From NCBI GenBank assembly GCA_030549775.1, contig CM060181.1:38441063-38505062 (forward strand): a stretch of 64,000 bases of DNA, given 5' to 3'. The stretch is from Tamarix chinensis (Eukaryota > Streptophyta > Magnoliopsida > Caryophyllales > Tamaricaceae). Both the position numbers and the translations under genes were made by a program. The notes under the pieces were generated by a model. The model was not told the DNA's origin, ran no database searches, and saw only the letters and a program-made list of their open reading frames with translations. Positions 22,939-34,039 of this stretch are shown here, piece by piece; positions within the stretch are counted from its first letter, which is position 1; every line of letters begins with the position of its first letter.

Positions 22939-23793
22939 TGATGAAACCTGGACAGGTTTCGCAAGTTTTCATCGGATCGAAAAATTGAGCGCAGGGTTCG
23001 ATTCGCCAAGATAGTCAGCCTAAGGGTTTTAATCCAAAGGAAGATGACAACACTTAGAGTACAGTTGAATCAACGGCTGCTGAAGTTGTAGAACTATAAA
23101 AGATCGAGAAGCAGGTCAAGAAAGAAGATCGGGAAGAAGAAGAAGATGTGAACGAGGAGGTCGCGCGCGAGAGAGAGACTTCTAGAAAAATCAATTAGCA
23201 ATTTATTTCGACCAAAAAGTGAGTGCACAATCAACGTATACGCCTTTTATATGGCATATATAATACAAATGATACAACGTATACAGACGATGGGCTCACG
23301 CTCATCTTACAACATATCATCCCAAACACAGCCCAAAATCAACTGACAAATATACACATCAGGGATCGACAAGTTAGGCAAAGAAATAACCCAACTTTAA
23401 CAAAATAATTACAATGGATAATAATCCAAATTAATGGATTTACAATTAATTCCCATCAGCTAAAATATGCTAGCTAATCATGGTTACCAAGGGCTGAGTA
23501 ATCCACATTCCAACTAACCCAATAAATATGGGTCGAGTGGCAGATTACACAGCTAGCTTAATTCCTATTAGCAAAATATGCCGGCAAATGCATCACATGG
23601 GATATTCACAAATTAATACAACACATTTTCTATAACAGCACCCAACAACAGCTACAACAATCACCTTGATCCACTCCCATGTTCTGAGTTAATTTCCTAA
23701 ATAATCACACAATAAGAAAAGTAATTATATGTGCAACATAATTTATAACAATTAATAGAATTATTTAAGTACAAATTTTGGAGATATATATCG
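22939..23793 (-). mobile_element. Copia-like solo LTR, 855 bp
   Basis: B1 is interrupted here by a segment starting TGATGAAACCTGG and ending ATATATCG, flanked by CCTAA on both sides (22934-22938 and 23794-23798). On the minus strand it would end CAGGTTTCATCA and begin CGATATATATC, a TG start with one base changed. It carries TATAAAAGG, an AATAAATTG poly(A)-like word and a CT-rich leader with CGCGCGACC, in the order expected for a copia LTR. No coding signal. Base content is less AT-rich than its surroundings at 23040-23180. Confidence 0.7.
23243..23251 (-). promoter_or_regulatory. TATA box of the copia-like LTR
   Basis: The complement is ATATAAAAGGCG, upstream (in LTR sense) of the AATAAATTG word at about 23195-23203 and the CT-rich leader. 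Confidence 0.6.
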
Positions 23794-25155
23794 CCTAATC
23801 ATGTGCATACATATCCACATGAACTATCATAACCCTACTTCCATGCATGAGCATTCATGAGGTATATTCTATGGGATTTGAATCATGATATGATAATAAT
23901 AGAATCCCTAAAAAATATTAGACAAGTGGACATATAACATGTGACATATTACCAAACATAGAACTTAATTATCGATAATCATGCATATCATCCTTTCAGC
24001 ATATTATCATTTTATCATACATACTAAAATACTTGAAAAGCATAAATCAAAGCATGATTCTAGGTCTAAATTTTCCTAGCATGCTCGCATATAATTTTCT
24101 ACCATCCTATGAGTGATTGGATTTAACTAAATCCAAGCTTACACAAAAAATTCAAAAGGTTACCTTCTCTGAGATCTTCAAAGATTACCTAAGAAGTTAA
24201 CACCCGATAGCATACGTATTAGGATTTAATATATCAGAATGGTAACCTCAAATTAATTAAACCAACTTAAAAAAACTAATAGGCCAAACAAGGAGCAACA
24301 CCACAACAATGGAACTCACAAACTAAAGGAGGAGGGACATCAAATAAGGGAACGGAGAAACGACACAAATGGCCGGCATAGGGGGTGTTGGTTTGGTGTT
24401 TTTTGCTAAATCCAAGGAGGGAGCTATGTAGAAGGAGGGTGCAACAAGGTGGGTAGCTTAGGCATCTTTTATTGAAGCAAAGGGGGGTTGTGGTAGTTTT
24501 TACCGAAAAAGGGGTGGAGGTTGTGGTGATTTGTGTGAAGTGTGGTTTTAGGAGGTTTTGTTGAAAGTTGGAGGGGAGGTTTAGCAACTTTTACTGTAGC
24601 TAGAGTAGGGGATTCGGAGGTGGAGGGTGAATCATGGAGTTGGTGTGTAGAGGAAGTTGCCAATGGGGTAAAAATGGTGAAAAATAATGGCAAACGACAT
24701 AACTTCTTCTTTCTTGAGGGAGCTTGGGGAAGGAGAGGGTTTGTGGGTTGCTTGGGGGGCTAACATATGACACAAAAATGAAAGGGAGGAGGGAGTTAAA
24801 TGGGCAGTAGCTTGAGGGAGAAGGTGGATCGCAACATGGGGAGGAAATCAAGTATGGCATAGACAAGCATGTGGTTCATGGTTTGCGTGAAGGATGGTTG
24901 TGCAGGGGTAAATGGAGTAGGGTGAGGTAAGCAAATATAGAATTGATTTGGGGTACATTTTTAGGTAAGGAACCCTGGTAAAATGTTTGAGTATAATTAT
25001 TCAGTTACCAGAATAGTTTTATTTGTTCAAATGGATACTAGTTATGACCCAACCTAAGTTTAAAAATTAAAATGCACTCTCTAGTATATTTTAACCTAAT
25101 TAAATTTTATAAATAAATAGTTGCAATAATATTACACATATTAACAAATATATAT
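23794..25155 (-). mobile_element. LTR B1, piece 4
   Basis: Matches B2 58930-60470, including CCACATGAACTATCATAACC-like words, a G-rich stretch (24290-24930; pyrimidine-rich in LTR sense) and GCACTCTCTAGTA before the end. It stops at the target duplication of the LINE. Open frames at 24276-24866 on both strands reflect the skewed composition and are not genes. Confidence 0.85.
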
Positions 25156-25254
25156 ATTTTTAAATGAAATTTAAAATTTATTACGCAATAGAGTCATTAC
25201 AACCTAGTTCCCATAACTTATCTAAACAATGCTTAACATAGAGACTACTCATAC

Positions 25255-25730
25255 TCATAAGGGGTGCTGAGTACCTAGATGAGATAATACAAATAATTTT
25301 CCTAATGAGATCCCTCCATCTACAATTGATTTTTGAAAAAATCTTAGAGTTCCTCGCATGCCAGCATTCATATATGCACATTGCACATGAGGTAGGGCCA
25401 ATTGAATCTTCCTTTTTGACACCCTTGATCTTTGAGCTAGAGTTACCATCATATTAGGCCATCTCTGGGTTATACCTTTCAATCCAATAGAAGCATAAGC
25501 ATTCTTTAATAGATCCTTCACTCCTGGACATGCAAAGAGAAGATAGAAAAGAGATTCATTGGCATCACAAAAGTAGCATGCTGGATCCTCCACATTTGAA
25601 TATTTGCTAAGATTATCCTTAGTGGGAAGCCTGTTATGAATAACAATCCAAAATAAGATCTTGTGTTTTGGGCTAGCATTATTCATCCAGACTAATCTCC
25701 ACTAAGACACTGGAATACCTCTATGCCTAA
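25255..25730 (-). pseudogene. LINE ORF2 C-terminal zf-RVT domain
   Basis: The open minus frame 25255-25686 has WMNNASPKHKILFWIVIHNR, LPTKDNLSKY and CYFCDANESLFYLLFACPGV. This is the zinc-binding domain at the C-terminus of plant L1 reverse transcriptases, with its C-x2-C and H-or-L-x-x-C pattern (the His of the FHLF motif reads as Tyr). It probably binds RNA. The frame shifts near 25380 and continues in another frame to about 25181, then ends close to the element 3' border. Confidence 0.85.
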
Positions 25731-27510
25731 GCTGTTCATAGATAACACTGATGTTATAGGTTTGAGTAGGAATGATGGTGTGAAACATAGGTTGAAGAGT
25801 ATCTCTGATCTTGAAGATCTTTCTAATAATCCAAGATGTAGTGGTTGGGAGTTTAGCATTCCAAATAGAGTATTATTTTATATAGAAACTGTGAATCCAT
25901 TTAACCCACAAGATATTTTTACCCTGAGCTATATGCCACAGATGTTTTCCCACTACTGCTATATTCCAAACTTGAAGATCCAACATCCCAAGGCCACCCT
26001 CCTATTTTGGAAGACAAACTGTGGACCAGGCAATCAATGCACGTTTGGATGGCCTAGCTTTTCCTGTCCAAAGGAAGTTCCTGCATAAACTAATAATCTT
26101 AATGAGGAGTTTTTTGGGAAGAATAAGAATTAGACTCCAATACATCTAGATTCCATAAATGGTTGATCTAAGAAGCTACAATCTTTCTGCATAAGACAAT
26201 AATCTTGTAGACTAGTGTTGCATTCTGCTAGTGATTTTCCCAATCAATTCCATCATCTGATCTGATCTCAATCGAGTAGAAGAAACAGGGATTCCCAGGT
26301 ATTTAAAAGGCATAGTTCCCTTAAGGAAAGAAAGGAAATATGTTTTTTGATGCTTCACCCTCTCAAGTACCCCTCCAAAATATATGGAACTTTTCTCAGG
26401 AATAATGTGCAGGCCTGATGTGGTACTGAAGCTTTAGAATTGATTCATAAGCAAGGTGACTAATTTTAAATTACCCCTATAAAATAATAGCATGTCATCA
26501 GCAAAAGAGAGATTAATGATGTGTAACCTTTTGCATTTTGGGTGCCCTCGAAAGCCTTCCATTGTCTATAATTGTTGTAACATTCTAGAAAGGTACTCAA
26601 TGACAATGACAGAAAGATAAGGGGAAAGTGGGTTTCCTTGCTTCAACCCTCTTTGTGCTTGAAAGGGAGGAAGAATATCATCATTAATAGTGAGAGTATA
26701 CTTGAGTTGGGTCATGCATGACATAATTAGTTTAAAAAAATGGGAGGGGGACATATGACCCAAAAGAAATTTCTCCAAGAATTTCCAATTGATGGAATCA
26801 TAGGCCTTCATAACATCAACCTTCATCATGCACCTTGGGGATGCATGCTTTCTTCCATACAATCTAATGAGTTCATGAGCCAATAATATAATATCTCCTA
26901 TTACTCTACCTTTTACAAAGGCAGATTGTGAAATACTAATTATTTTAGGTAATAGAGGTTGTATTCTTGCTGCTAATATTTTGGATAGAATCTTGTAGAG
27001 AATTAAGCAACAAGCAATAGGTCTAAAATATGTGACTTTACTGAGGTTGTCATGCTTAGGAATAAGAGCCAAAATAGTGGGGGCGATAAAAGATGGAATT
27101 GTACATGAGAAGAAGATTTCTTTGACAAAAACCTAGATATCCTCCCCTATAATGCCCTATGAAGCTTTAAAAAAGCTTGCAATGAATCCATCTACGCCTA
27201 GGGCCTTTTTATTTCTAATGGAGAACAAAGTATTTTTGAATTCAGAGAAGTTGATTAGCTTAAGAAGATCATGTTGCTGATTAGGATTAAGTGTATCCCC
27301 CTATGGAAGAAGATTCATATCCACATGCTTTGCATTGGAATAAATTAATTCAGTTCCTAGGAGAGTTTTATAATATTCAGCAAAAGTTGCTTTGACTACT
27401 TCAGGATTAGATGCCCAATCACCATGCATGTTCTGAATCTTTGAAATTATTCTCTTAATCTGCCTGGCTTTCATAGTGGCAAAAAAGAACTGGTTGTTAC
27501 AATCCCCCAA
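25731..27510 (-). pseudogene. LINE ORF2 reverse transcriptase
   Basis: An upstream segment (27301-27510) begins GDCNNQFFFATMKARQ, as in plant L1 ORF2 before RT. The core at 26566-27072 has MALIPKHDN, YFRPIACC, ARIQPLLPKIISISQSAFVK, MMKVDVMKAYDSINW and QAQRGLKQGNPLSPYL. The catalytic LSFADDMLLF lies at about 26480-26515, one frame interruption later. The thumb with FKYLGIPVS follows. These are the standard RT blocks, and both FADD aspartates are still present. The enzyme primes on nicked target DNA to copy LINE RNA. Stops at about 27075-27300 and further down make it inactive. Confidence 0.9.
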
Positions 27511-27576
27511 TTGTAACCACTTGATGCTTGATTTTTGCTTGAGGAAGCTTTCCTCACATTTTACATAATGCTCATA

Positions 27577-28581
27577 TTATTTCAAACATTCCCTTTCCTC
27601 CATCTGTAAACTGCTACAAGTAGGATGATCTTTTACTCTTTCTTGAATAGCAACAAGCTTTTGTCTCTGATTAGCAATCTTTTGCATGATGCTACCAAAT
27701 TTATTTTTGTTTAAGGCTCTATACTTGTATTTTAGTTGATGCATGGCATTTCTTATCTTGGTAAATACTAAGCATTTATGATAACTGTGCCAAACCTTAG
27801 TCACAATATTAAGAAAGTTCTTATCATAGGTCCACATGTCAAATAATTTGAATCTTACCTTTAGATGAGGCTTGAGATAATTTAGACAAACAACAACAGG
27901 GCTATGATCTGAGAAGTGGGAAGATTGGAACTCCACAATTGAATTAGTGTAGCTATCAAACCATTTGATGTTTCCTATAACCTTATCAAGCTTGCACATG
28001 ATTTTAAAATCACCAATCTGTCTGTTAGACCAAGTGTAAGTGTGCCTAGTATAATGCAGATCTTCTATCATAATATTCCGTAGACATTGTTTAAACTCCT
28101 CCATATCCCCAACATCAATTCCTACACCTTGAAATTTCTCATTGTCATTCAACAATACATTGAAGTACCCTAAAACTAACCAGGGTATACCGGTGATGGT
28201 AGTGGATTCTAACGAGTGCCATAATTCTCTTCTGTTACACCCCCTGATTATGTGCATAAATGAAGGAGACACAAATGATATTCCCAGTGGATAAACAGGT
28301 AGCCTTAATTTGCATACCTTGAGCATGAGTACTAAGCAGATGCAGCTGCTAATTATTTTTGTCCCATAAACACTAGACTCTCCCATTATGATGATGATTG
28401 TAGTTATCTACTACATGAAACTGACTTCCTAACTTCCTCCTTATAGAATCAGCTTTAGAGGATTTTATTCTAGTTTCTAATAAACCAATTAAAGAAATCC
28501 CATTAACTTTGATCCAATGCCTTAATTCCCTCTATTTGAAAGTTTTATTAAGACCTTGGATATTCCATGCACTGACCATAT
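27577..28581 (-). pseudogene. LINE ORF2 AP-type endonuclease
   Basis: Starts at about 28581 with MVSAWNIQGLNK, the conserved N-terminus of plant L1 endonucleases, followed by ISLIGLLETRI with the catalytic Glu. The longest open part, 27577-28386, carries GIPWLVLGYFNVLLN (usually GDFN; here GYFN, an Asp lost), then HYTRHTYTWSN, LDKVIGN and FSDHSPVVV (SDHSP motif intact). The enzyme nicks target DNA to start reverse transcription. The Asp-to-Tyr change and a frame break near 28390 suggest loss of activity. It is the longest open frame in the window at 269 codons. Confidence 0.88.
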
Positions 28582-28599
28582 TAATAATGAATCAGGTAA

Positions 28600-29960
28600 G
28601 TTGTCCTCAACACCTTGTTTGCCCTTCTTTTTTACCCATCCTGGATCAATATCCAATTAAACAAACCTGTTGTTAAGAGGCATATTTAAGACTAGATCCT
28701 CTTTTTTTTGGTCATGCATTGAAGGGTGTTGTGACGATTACCCATTCTCTTGTTGAGTTTGTCTAGGTTTCCACACATGTTGCTTATGATGTGCTTTAGG
28801 GAATGGTCTATTAGTCCCCAGATTGGTTTGTGTTAATTGTCTAGGTCCCCTGGCTTGGTGGTCTACATTCATAAGGTCCTTAGCAAGGTTATTTCTCTGA
28901 GGTCAGGACCTTTGGTTATGTCCAAAAGTGTTACACCCACTATAAAAGGATGGTCTCCATTCAAAGATTATGGGTTGTGTTATAATTCCCCATCCGGGTC
29001 TTCTTTATCCACATATTCAACATGTTTTTTTAAGATCCACCTCCATAAGAGCATGGGCATAGGAGATCCGTTCCCCTGAATTTGTTATGCCATCTAACAC
29101 AAGAGGTCATCCAATTGCACTTGTTGTCCTATTGATGGAGTCTGCATCCTAGTAATCAAGTGGAAGATTTGGTAGCTTGATCCATAGTGGCATGAATTGA
29201 AATCTTTCCTTAATAAACTGAAATTTCCCATGCCTTTTCTTGAGAATGAAAGGTTGGTTCATAAAGGTCTATTATGGGCATTGGAGAACCCATTCCTTGT
29301 CTTGTTTGAATTTAAACTTAAATACCGCAAGCCCTTCATCATGTAGCCAAACTTGAGGAGTTTGTATCAAGGGCCAATTGGTTCTAATGAAAGCCATGAT
29401 CTGTCCCATACTAGGACAAATTCCAATAATGTACCCAACTACAGATCTCTACCATTGTTTGGAATTCTCCTCAACCTTCTCCTTCAATATAGACACCTTC
29501 CACCAATAACTAGATAGAGTAGGAGGAAAATATGATAGATTGGTGGAGGCATTGATAGACCGATTGCCAATCACCATATCCTTCCAAGATTTCTTCCCCA
29601 GAATATCTGGAAGGGTTTGTTTTGATAATTCAAAATCAGAAGGGATGTTTTTAGGAATAGCAATCGCAAGATCAAGATTAATATGCCCTGACTAATTTCT
29701 TACTAAATTCATTGGACATTCGATATGGATGTTCCCCCAATTGATCATTCACCTTCTCAATTGGTTCTAAATCATAATCGATTGGAATATTATTTTGAAC
29801 CTTCGAGCTTTTCATATTCAGTTTTGTCATACCACCAGATCAAAGTTGCTTAGATGATTCCTCGGCCAAATCCAATGATGCAGAGTTTTGATTGTCGATC
29901 AAAGATTGAGTGCACTTCAATTGTGCCGACCCTTTCTCGGGAGTTTGTCTCATCTACATT
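28600..29960 (-). pseudogene. LINE ORF1-like, DUF4283-type nucleic acid binding protein
   Basis: Interrupted minus frames show LIQTPQVWLHDEGLAVFKFK, PFILKKRHGKFQF, FMPLWIKLPNLPLDY, RISYAHALMEVD and IIFEWRPSF. These are landmarks of the DUF4283 protein encoded in front of plant L1 ORF2, usually ending in a zinc knuckle. The knuckle is not clearly preserved. The protein is thought to coat LINE RNA. An open plus frame at 28837-29079 is a shadow of this region. Confidence 0.75.
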
Positions 29961-30048
29961 CTTCCTCATCTTGGCCATGTCAAGGAGAGAGGGGAGAGCA
30001 AGGGTCTCAAAATAATTTTACCAAACAATCAACCAAATACCACTAAAT

Positions 30049-30152
30049 ATATTAAAAAATATATTTATTATTAAGTATCTTAAAATAATTATTATAACAA
30101 ATACATATAGTTACTGATTATAATTAGGGCTTTTTAGAGACAAGGTATTACA
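30049..30152 (-). mobile_element. LTR B1, piece 5 (terminal)
   Basis: Begins with the right copy of the LINE target duplication. TTAAAATAATTATTATAAC and GATTATAATTAGGGCTTTTT match the last 100 bases of B2. It ends GGTATTACA, followed by CCTTT. Confidence 0.85.
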
Positions 30153-30157
30153 CCTTT

Positions 30158-31010
30158 ATCACTGAAAATGCTTTGTGCTCAACTTCAACTAGAAAATGAC
30201 AAGTTTTCCCATATACCAACCTGAATAATGTCATGCTAATAAAATCCTTATAAGCTTTCCGACAAGCCCATAGAATATCATCTAGTTTTATAAACCAATC
30301 ATTTCTCAAATGAGATATTATTTTCAACAAAATTCCATTTATTTCCTAGTTAGTGATCTCCACTTTGCCACTAGTTTTTGGGGGTGTACCTATTTTTTGA
30401 GTTACACCATACTTCCTCAAGTATGCCTAGAACATGATTTGTAATATGAGATCTCCATTACTAATTACTACTCTTGGGATACCAAGTTGAGGAAAGATTA
30501 TTTTTTAAAATAGTTTTACAACTACCTTCACATCATTTTTTGGAGATTCTAGTGCTTTAGCCTATTTTGAGACGTAATCCATTGGTACAAAGATTTACTT
30601 ATTGCGTGATGATGGAAATGGTCCTATAAAGTCGATCTCCTAAATGTTAAAGGTTTCAACCTCAAAATGCTATTTAGTGGCATCTCATTCTTTATTGAAA
30701 TGTTTCCCATTCTTTGACACTGGTCACAGCTAAGCACATAAGTTCTTACATCCTTGAAGAGTGAAGGCCAATAGAATCTTACTTGTAACACCTTAGGGAT
30801 CATTTTAGAGGTACTTAAATAGCCATTATATGGTGAAGAGTGGCAGTGGGATATGATATCTTTTACTTTTTCTTTAGTCAAGAACCTTCTATAAATTTCA
30901 TCTACACACCACTTGTAGAGACAAGGGTTATCGTAGTAGGATTGGTTAACATCTAAAAGAGATATTTGTGTTGTCGGTCGGACATATCTGGTAGTAATAC
31001 CCCACATACT
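30158..31010 (-). pseudogene. Athila element 2 integrase, zinc finger and core
   Basis: The open minus frame 30624-31007 has DEIYRRFLTKEKVKDIISHC, HSSPYNGYLSTSKMIPKVLQ, FYWPSLFKDVRTYVLSCDQC and QRMGNISIKNEMPLNSI. This is the H-H-C-C finger and following linker of Athila integrase. The catalytic core at 30200-30620 is frame-broken but keeps YGVTQKIGTPP-like words, and 30148-30330 reads WFIKLDDILWACRKAYKDF and LVYGKTCHFLVEVEHKAF. The frame is cut at 30158 by LTR B1 and resumes at 13992. The enzyme would join element DNA to host DNA. Confidence 0.88.
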
Positions 31011-31380
31011 ATGTAGTTCACAAAATCTACAAGCTAGGGAGTTTGAAGGCTTATCATAGCAAATAGATTGTCATATGGAAATGAATCTTCAAATGGCTCA
31101 TCATAACCTTCATCTTTATCCATCTCTTATCTAATCCAAAAGAGGTGGTCCACTACCACATTTTCAGTACCTCTTTTGGCTTTTATTTCTAAATCAAACT
31201 CTCATAATAAAGAGGATCCACTTAATCAGTCTTGGCTTTGTATCCTTCTTGGTTAATAGGTACTTTAGGGATGTGTGATCTTTAAAAACTATAATTGTCA
31301 ATCCAACAAGTTAGGGCTATAACTTATCTAAGGAAAATGCAAAAGCTAGAAGCTCCTTCTTGGTTATGTCACTTACATCA
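31011..31380 (-). pseudogene. Athila element 2 RNase H, C-terminal part
   Basis: Starting at 31380 the minus frame reads DITKKELLAFAFSLDKL, matching the TxKELLAVVFAxDKF stretch of Ty3 RNase H. It decays through stops at 31020-31300. The left part of the domain lies beyond LTR A2, at about 36119-36170. RNase H would degrade the RNA of the RNA-DNA hybrid during copying. Confidence 0.75.
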
Positions 31381-31903
31381 TGAAATGCCCCGAAAAATTC
31401 TAATCTAAAATATTATATTTAAATGAGATTTTATCATAAAGATTAATTAAATAAATTATTTTGATTAAAATAAAAGGAAATTAATTAGGAAAAATCAAGG
31501 ATAAATTTATAAGTGTGTTAATTAAGAGAAATTGGGTATTTTAGCTAATTAAGGATTTGTATTTTAGAAATTAACTAAATAAATTATTTTATTTAAAATA
31601 ATGAGGAGAAAATAGTTTCAAATTAATATTAATTTTATAAATAATTTAATTGGAAGAAAATTAGGGTTTTTGCTAATTAAAATAGAAGTTATGGAAAATC
31701 TATTAAAAATCCTAATTTAGCCTAAAAAGGGATTTAAATATTATTTTATTTAAATATTATTATTTTTAAATATCCTAAATATTTAGATTAATTTAATTGG
31801 GCCTAACCTATTTTATTTCTCCTTTCCTTTTTCCCTTTTTCTTTTTCTTTCTTCCTTTTTCCTTTTCTTTTTCTTTCTTTTTCTTTTTCCTATTCTCCTC
31901 GCC

Positions 31904-31930
31904 GAACTGGGCCAGCTCGCGGCCCAGTTC
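31904..31930. repeat. Perfect 10-bp inverted repeat in LTR A2
   Basis: GAACTGGGCC, a 7-base loop, then GGCCCAGTTC. It could form a GC-rich hairpin, placed right after the pyrimidine tract. Confidence 0.9.
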
Positions 31931-32520
31931 CCCTTTTTCTTTTCTTCTTCTTCTTCTTCGGCGCGGCCCAGCCCGCGCGGCTGTTTCTTCTGCCAACGCA
32001 ACGCCGAGTTTTGTTCCTTTTGTCGCCGAAACTCGTCGTTCCATTTAATCCGTTACCCCTCGCGCCCGTTGCCTTTCTTCCGCCCGAATAAGCGCTGCGT
32101 TTCGTCCGTGTTACGGCCGAAGCTCGTCGTTTCATTTAATGCACACTCGACCGCGCGCGAACCGGCCCGGTTCTCCCCTTTTTTCTTTCTTTCCCCGGCC
32201 GACCGGCCGCCTCCCTTCCTTCTTCCTTCTTCCTCCTTCCTCCTCCGTCGACGCTGCTGCACCTTCGACCCCGTCAATGGCATCTCCGGTTACGGTCAAT
32301 AATACCGGCCTTTTCTTGTCTCATTGTCTTCCTATTAACTCCAGAAATAACTTCGTATAATTATTTGACGTTAACTCTCGGCCGTTTCTCCTCCCCAACC
32401 TCTCGAAACCCCGAAGCCAACCCAAACGTCGACCGACCGTTTTCCGACGCCGGCTGCCCAAATCCTTGCATTTAACACTTCCATGTCAACCTCCAGCTCC
32501 TCTTTATCCATTCCAACATC

Positions 32521-32528
32521 TATAAATA
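32521..32528 (+). promoter_or_regulatory. TATA box of LTR A2
   Basis: CATCTATAAATAGCC, the only strong TATA-type word in the GC-rich section, about 1.14 kb inside the LTR. U3 would be upstream, with R and U5 (about 3.6 kb) downstream. Confidence 0.7.
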
Positions 32529-33516
32529 GCCTAATGGTAGGACCTTTGGATTTCTTTTCTTCCCCGAAACCCTCGGCCCGAGCTGCCGCCACCCCAACTT
32601 CAGACGCCTCATCCGCCACCTTCGGCCAACATCAGCGCCACCGAAACATTCCATTCTCTTCCCTGAAAATTCCTCTAGTTAACCAGACTATTTTTACCTC
32701 TCGATTATTCTTGCACGAGCCTCCATAGCCGTGCCAAGTTGGATGCTCGTTCTCGCCGGAATTTTACCCAGAAAGCCTTAAACCGCCTTCCACCGCCGTG
32801 CGCCGCCACCTTTGGATGCACCACCACCATCATTTTGTCCCTCTCCTCTTGGGCAACAATAAACACCTCTTATATCACCTCAATTCTCCCTATCTTTTTC
32901 CCAACATTCATCTTTCCCTCTTTTCTTCTGTTTTTCCGGCCACCGTCGCCGCCGCCGTGAACCACCGCCGGTGCCACCCATCCCCACCAGCTTAAGGTTG
33001 AACCCTAGACCCTCTCAACCATTTTCCATATTAGTATATGCCTTGATTTAATTTATTTCAATTATTTGCATATAATTACCATTATTATTATTCTTAATAT
33101 GTGTTATTACTATTTGATGAGAAATTTTATTCTGAATTTTACTTGCAGGGTGGAGAGTGGTAATAAAACAATATTATTGTTAGTTTTGAATTTTAAGTTA
33201 TTAATTGAATTATTATGGGATTATTATCATTCTTCTTAGTATTATTATTAATATTATAATTATTAGAATATTTATTATTATTATCATTTTATTAATTATT
33301 CTGGAAAATCTTAGGCCCTAATTTTGTATTAACATTTGCACTTATTTATTTTAGTATTATTGTTTCTATTGTTCTTATAACTATTGATAATAATATTATC
33401 ATTATCTTTATTATTTTAATGTTATTATATATGTTAGTAATTTTATTATTATTATTAAATAATTGTTAAGTCATTAGTTATAAGTAGGGTCGAAACCCCA
33501 CTTTAAATTTTAAAGC

Positions 33517-33557
<41 letters not shown>
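33517..33557. repeat. (TTA)n microsatellite in LTR A2
   Basis: About 13 uninterrupted TTA units inside a longer ATT-rich section (33060-33620). Confidence 0.95.
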
Positions 33558-33558
<1 letters not shown>

Positions 33559-34039
33559 TCATTGATATTAGTTTTATTATCTTTGATATTATTATATTAG
33601 TATCATTATTATTATTAGGGTAAAGTCTTGAATCCTATATTATCAAGTTTTATAATATCTCTATTATTTTTATGTCTTTAGCAAAGTTAGAATTTTGTTA
33701 AGGTTATTATTTGGTCAAAGCCCTAAGGAGGCGTAGGAACGTGCTCCAAGACCGGTGTCGTTTCAGGTAAGGGGTGCTAAGGCCTTTTATGTGCTAATGT
33801 GCATTGTGTGCCTCGTATGCTATGCATTCTATGTTTATGATTATTAATTATGCCGTATATGCTATGACATGGAGTTGAAGTATGTTTTCGTATGGCATGT
33901 GTATTATTTGTGTATGACCCTGTAAGACATGCATGTGAGGATGTTGATATGATTTTATGTGGGAGAAAGGATGAAAAAGGAGGATGGGGAAAGAAGTTGG
34001 CTAAGGGAAGTGAGTTGACCTAATTTTATGAATTTATGA

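Larger units (their letters stand above)
25156..30048 (-). mobile_element. Plant L1-type LINE, nearly full length, inactive
   Basis: A 4.9-kb non-LTR retrotransposon on the minus strand with ORF1, endonuclease, reverse transcriptase and a C-terminal zf-RVT domain in order. An 18-bp direct repeat flanks it: ATATTAACAAATATATAT at 25138-25155 and ATATTAAAAAATATATTT at 30049-30066, two mismatches. This is a target duplication in LTR B1, whose sequence resumes at 30049. The 3' end (low coordinates) is A-rich without a clean poly(A) tail. All frames contain stops or shifts. Confidence 0.88.
13993..30152 (-). mobile_element. Family B LTR (B1), split by four later insertions
   Basis: The left border is TGTAACACCCC at 13993 and the right border GGTATTACA ends at 30152. 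The 5-bp duplication CCTTT flanks it (13988-13992 and 30153-30157). Removing the nested insertions leaves five pieces (13993-14751, 18779-19356, 22513-22938, 23794-25155, 30049-30152; about 3.2 kb), colinear with LTR B2 at 57112-60549. No internal domain, PBS or polypurine tract adjoins it, so it is a solo LTR. It sits within the integrase of Athila element 2, whose reading frame resumes on both sides. Confidence 0.88.
31895..32990 (+). other. CpG-rich promoter-proximal section of LTR A2
   Basis: This section is visibly richer in G, C and CpG than anything else in the window (for example CGACCGCGCGCGAACCGG). GCCGAARCTCGTCGTTYCAT followed by TTAAT occurs twice, 91 bp apart (32025 and 32116). 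A TATA box lies inside it at 32521. Confidence 0.8.

Noticed and set aside
22980..23020. GGTTCGATTCGCC resembling a tRNA T-loop
   Set aside because: No acceptor, D or anticodon arms fit around it; it is within the copia-like LTR.
24276..24866. Overlapping 73-103 codon frames
   Set aside because: G-rich section of LTR B1; the equivalent section of B2 does not keep the same frames.
25723..26088. 121-codon plus frame
   Set aside because: Antisense shadow of LINE ORF2 between the thumb and zf-RVT domain.
31797..32995. Several 60-80 codon open frames in the GC-rich stretch
   Set aside because: They lie inside LTR A2 between proven LTR borders, overlap in many frames and consist of Lys/Arg/Glu or Phe/Pro/Ser runs.
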